Source: Boesenbergia rotunda (lineage: Eukaryota; Streptophyta; Magnoliopsida; Zingiberales; Zingiberaceae). Taken from it: 64,000 bases of DNA. The stretch is from contig JAGFNQ010005258.1 in the NCBI GenBank assembly GCA_024364735.1, positions 238,450-302,449 on the forward strand. Direction: 5' to 3'. A program made the position numbers and the translations under genes. Positions 60,840-64,000 of the stretch are shown here, piece by piece. Under the pieces are notes generated by a model. The model had not been told where the DNA came from and did not search any database. It worked only from the letters and a program-made list of their open reading frames with translations. How positions within the stretch are numbered: the first letter of the stretch is position 1; every line of letters begins with the position of its first letter.

Positions 60840-61357
60840 TCAGACCCCGGCAGTATCAATGACGAATTAATCATCACTTATTGCCTTTTAACCGGCCAGA
60901 TCTAAACGTCTGGAGGTTACATCCGAGCAAAAAAATTGGCAAAAGGTTGGTTCATCTCGTGCATGCACACGAGTTCACTTGATTCGGCACAAATCCGGGC
61001 CTTGGATTTGTACCCCCTGCGCACCCACGCATGAGAGAGAGCTTCTCCCTTAGCATTTGTTTACAACTAACATGCTTGTAAAACAATATAAACCAACCAT
61101 TTTACCTTAAAACTCCCAATGTGGGACTAAAACCCCACTCACAAGGGAGTCTCTTTATTCTCCACCTCACTTTCTACCCACCAGAAAGTCTCAATGTGGG
61201 ATTAAAATCCCACCATCTTCCTTTCCATTCACATGATATCCAACAAGAAAAGAATATGCAACAATGTCCAAATGGGTACAACCAACGAGGCCATGTTCTA
61301 CCCCTATTCCTCATGTTCTATACAACTTATTCGTCGAGTTAGAATCCAAAGAAGACC

Positions 61358-63625
61358 TCACTCGGTCGAAAACTCAAACACCATGGTGTGCTTGTATTTC
61401 TCTCCCGGCTGCACCACAATGGATGGAAAGTTCGGTTGGTTGATGGCATTCGGAAACCCCTGTGTCTCCAGGCACAGTCCTGCATGCTTCCCATACACTG
61501 CCCCACCTTTGCCCACAACACCGTCTACAAAGTTCCCGGTGTAGAACTGCATGCCAGGTGCATCGGTCCACAAGTTGAGCACCCTCGAGCTTAAAAGTTC
61601 TTTGACTTTGGCTGCATGCTTTAAGCCAGATTTATCTTCTCCACAGTCTAGCACATAGTTGTGATCATAACCACCAATTACTTCATGGATTCTGCTGCCT
61701 ATCTTGTTTTCTGTTGTGAAATCAAAGGGGGTGCCACTGACTGGCTTGATTTCGCCAGTAGGGATCTGGTTATTGTCGACAGGAGTGATATGAGATCCCC
61801 ATATCTGGATGGAGTGATCAAGAATATTGCCAGAGTTGTGCCCGGAAAGATTCCAGTAAGTGTGTTGAGCTAGACTGACAGGAGTGGCTCGGTTAGCCGG
61901 AACAGCTTCCATTTCAAGCTTCAGTGATGTGCTCGAAGGGAGGGAGTACTTGGCAGTGACAGAGAGATCCCCAGGGTAACCTGTTCAAGGAAGAGAGATC
62001 CTCATATGGCAATTGGATCATAGAAACTGTTCGTGTTATGAAGAGCAAAAAGACAACATCTCAAAATACTAGAAAAATAGTTTAAGAAATAAGCGAATAA
62101 TGTAATATGATTTGGTGCACCGTTTGTCCTTTTTCAATTCAAAAGTATAATTTTATTTGACCTTCCTCGCCATCCTTGCTATGATACTTCAAGGTGATTG
62201 ACGGGATCTTATCATTCTTGTTATACTGAGCGACCTCCCACAGCACCTTATCAAAACCTATCTTTCCACCTGAAGAATATGATGGACAAGTTCAGTTATT
62301 GCAACAACCTGATCAAGTTTTAGATGAGGTAAAAGGAGAAGTTGCGTGGCTGATACCACATATGCAAAATATTTGTTCCACTTGACATTAGCACTTTGTA
62401 ACATTAACAATTTAGATTCTGAAAAGAACTTAATTGTAGCAGCATGGTAATGCTGAACTCTTTTCTGATTGACTTTATCTCGAAGTGAAAATTGAAATTT
62501 GCAAACGACTGCTGGGATAATTGTTAGTAGCAATGTTTGTTCCTGCAGCCCACACATTTGGGTTGTGTTTGGGAATCTAAGGGGGCGTTTGGTTTGCATT
62601 TTCCGGTCTGTTTTTCATTTTTATTTTCTGTAGAAAATGCCGTTTTCTGGAAACATATTTGGTTTGCATTTTTCAGCTTTGGTTTTCAGAAAAAAACATA
62701 GCAATTTCTGGAAAACTGAGAATGAAAAAAATCATTTTCAGAAAATTAAAAATAGTTTCTGGAAATGAAAATGAAAATAGAAAAAAAACGCTAAGGAGTT
62801 TTGGTTTGTTTCAATTTTTTTTTTCATTTTTCAAAAACCGTATTTTCTCATTTTATGGAGAATGACTTTATTTCATTTTCTAGTTTCCAGAAAACATTAT
62901 AGCTTTTTCTGGAAAATAAGTCTGAAAAATACAAGCCAAACATATTTTCTGGAAAACCGCATTTTTTGGGGAAAATAAAAATGAAAAACAAGCCTACTGA
63001 ACGCAGCCTAAATTTTTATATGATTGTTAATTTAAGTCAGTAGGTCAGAGATATTAAGGATTGACAACATGCATCTATTCAGTTTAATATCCATCTAGAT
63101 ATTTGGTGCCACGACATGAGTTATCTCCTTTCCCTGAAAGATCTGGTATTGCAATTGTTACATTTTTCTAACAAACATTTACACATGTCACCTTGATCAA
63201 TTTCCTCTTATTTTATTTATAATCAGAACTACCACTCATAATACAAATTAGAACCCATATCTTCTTCACTGACAGGAAAAACCATTGAATATGATAGGTA
63301 CAATTTAACAAAGATAATATATAATAAGCAAAGTTAGGAAGAACCATAAACTTTTCCCTTTATAAGTTACGGACTAAAATTAGTTCAAATCAGAATAAAT
63401 AATGAGATCATAAGCTTGAGGTTGTTTATATTTGCTTCATGAGAAAACGAAATATGATTAAAAAATCAGAAATTTGAAAATTTGGTTTCATTTCCTACCG
63501 TGAAGGCTGTTTGGTCCATTGTTGATAAACAAGGAATGCTCAACCCCATTGAGAGTGAACTTTCCTTCTTTAATTCTGTTTGCTACCCGCCCAACAACAC
63601 ATCCAAAGTAGGGAGAAGCACCTTT
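61358..63625 (-). CDS. Aldose 1-epimerase (galactose mutarotase), 5' part outside window
   Basis: Interconverts alpha and beta anomers of aldoses such as glucose and galactose. Three minus-strand exons are visible, 63625-63499, 62269-62162 and 61980-61358, giving the last 285 residues or so of a protein of roughly 340. The first exon or exons lie beyond base 64000 or are not recognisable here. Family blocks are in order: SPYFGCVVGRVANRI, NNGPNSLHGGKIGFDKVLW with the first catalytic histidine in LHGG, QHTYWNLSGH with the second, GYDHNYVLD, then LETQGFPNAINQPNFPS with the catalytic glutamate. The end PGEKYKHTMVFEFST is typical. All active-site residues that fall in the visible part are present, so the gene is probably functional. 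I see no signal peptide because the N-terminus is missing. Confidence 0.93.
62578..63010. mobile_element. Tourist-like MITE in an aldose 1-epimerase intron
   Basis: Begins GGGGGCGTTTGG and ends GAACGCAGCC, flanked on both sides by TAA. The inside is made of degenerate TTTCTGGAAAA / TTTTCATTTT strings and has no coding capacity. The ends and TAA duplication resemble those of the GC-cored elements at 27-29 kb, but the inside is different. Confidence 0.75.
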
Positions 63626-64000
63626 CTGATCAGGATAATGTCCAATCAAACATACACAAAAATGGATTATAAATCATGCACCAGCGAAACAAAAGAATAG
63701 ATTATCAAGTATGCACCATCAGATGAAAAGAAGAAATCCATTGTAAATCCAGGATACTTCAGAGCAATCAACAACACAGTAAAGGAAGCAAAATTGACAT
63801 ACTTTAACATAAAGAGATTAGTTCAATATGGATATTTAAAATCCAGATTCAAGATGAATAGATGATTCTTCAATGTGTTGATAGGGATATAGGGCATTGT
63901 TGTATCAAAATCAAGATTTACCATCAACAACGATGGCAAATAGAAAGTATTTCTTTGTTATTCCTAATATTCTCCAACAAAAATGACGAATTTAAACAAA
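63626..64000. other. Intron or 5' flank of aldose 1-epimerase
   Basis: AT-rich. I could not find the missing N-terminal exon (expected to encode the region before SPYFG) in this stretch. Confidence 0.5.

Larger units (their letters stand above)
58291..61000 (-). mobile_element. 5' LTR/leader part of a decayed Copia element
   Basis: This stretch lies upstream of the gag fragment on the minus strand. It holds a TATA box CTATATAAAAGGG (60839-60827 on the minus strand) and three adjacent short-repeat arrays. No second LTR was found and no clear tRNA primer site lies before gag, so the borders are not defined. Open frames here are by-products of the repeats. Confidence 0.55.

Noticed and set aside
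61100..61215. USE-like strings (reverse complement AGTCCCACATTG) as snRNA promoters
   Set aside because: The last bases differ from the element, no TATA at the right spacing follows and no RNA gene is visible; they are common in transposon ends.

Overview
The window is nuclear DNA from a flowering plant. Genes have GT-AG introns, introns and spacers are AT-rich, and the gene set is plant-typical: an SKU5-similar cupredoxin protein, a plant 7SL RNA with a USE/TATA promoter, a CC-type NLR, a TORTIFOLIA1-like protein, a CPC-type R3-MYB and plant LPXK. Several genes begin with a very GC-rich first exon and become AT-rich downstream. That gradient is common in monocots, so I lean to a monocot, but the species is not determined.

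Layout: 1524-3730 (+) SKU5-similar protein, 8 exons, one frameshift. 4178-4477 (+) SRP (7SL) RNA with a Pol III promoter. 5077-7963 (-) TIM14. 8200-17500 is repeat-rich: a fold-back MITE, a probable 1.7-kb LTR joined to a decayed plastid ndhF fragment, and Au-type SINEs. 17513-25245 (-) LPXK, 8 exons, with a dead Copia pol relic in one intron. 25832-26214 (-) R3-MYB. 27123-28937 two Tourist-like MITEs with GC-rich cores. 28985-29205 a tRNA-type SINE. 30230-31050 an LTR remnant with a 27-bp tandem repeat. 31606-34273 (+) a TMEM14/FAX-type membrane protein. 36474-43940 (+) a secreted or membrane protein with a possible permuted papain-like domain; one intron carries a hAT-type MITE. 45921-49243 (+) an NLR with a changed MHD motif and a late frameshift. 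50278-56654 (-) TORTIFOLIA1-like protein, one frameshift. 57860-61000 (-) a decayed Copia element whose 5' part is built of short repeats. 61358-63625 (-) the 3' part of aldose 1-epimerase, which continues past the right edge.

The genes are unrelated housekeeping, signalling and defence genes, each with its own transcription unit, and there is no sign of a cluster working together. The most useful observations are the intact-looking 7SL gene, the His-to-Pro change in the NLR MHD motif, a likely GC-AG intron in LPXK, the 23-bp GC-rich minisatellite inside a MITE, and three single-base frameshifts in otherwise complete genes. Together with an apparently blended intron at 40.7-41.7 kb, the frameshifts suggest residual consensus errors rather than three pseudogenes. 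I see no convincing undescribed multi-gene system.
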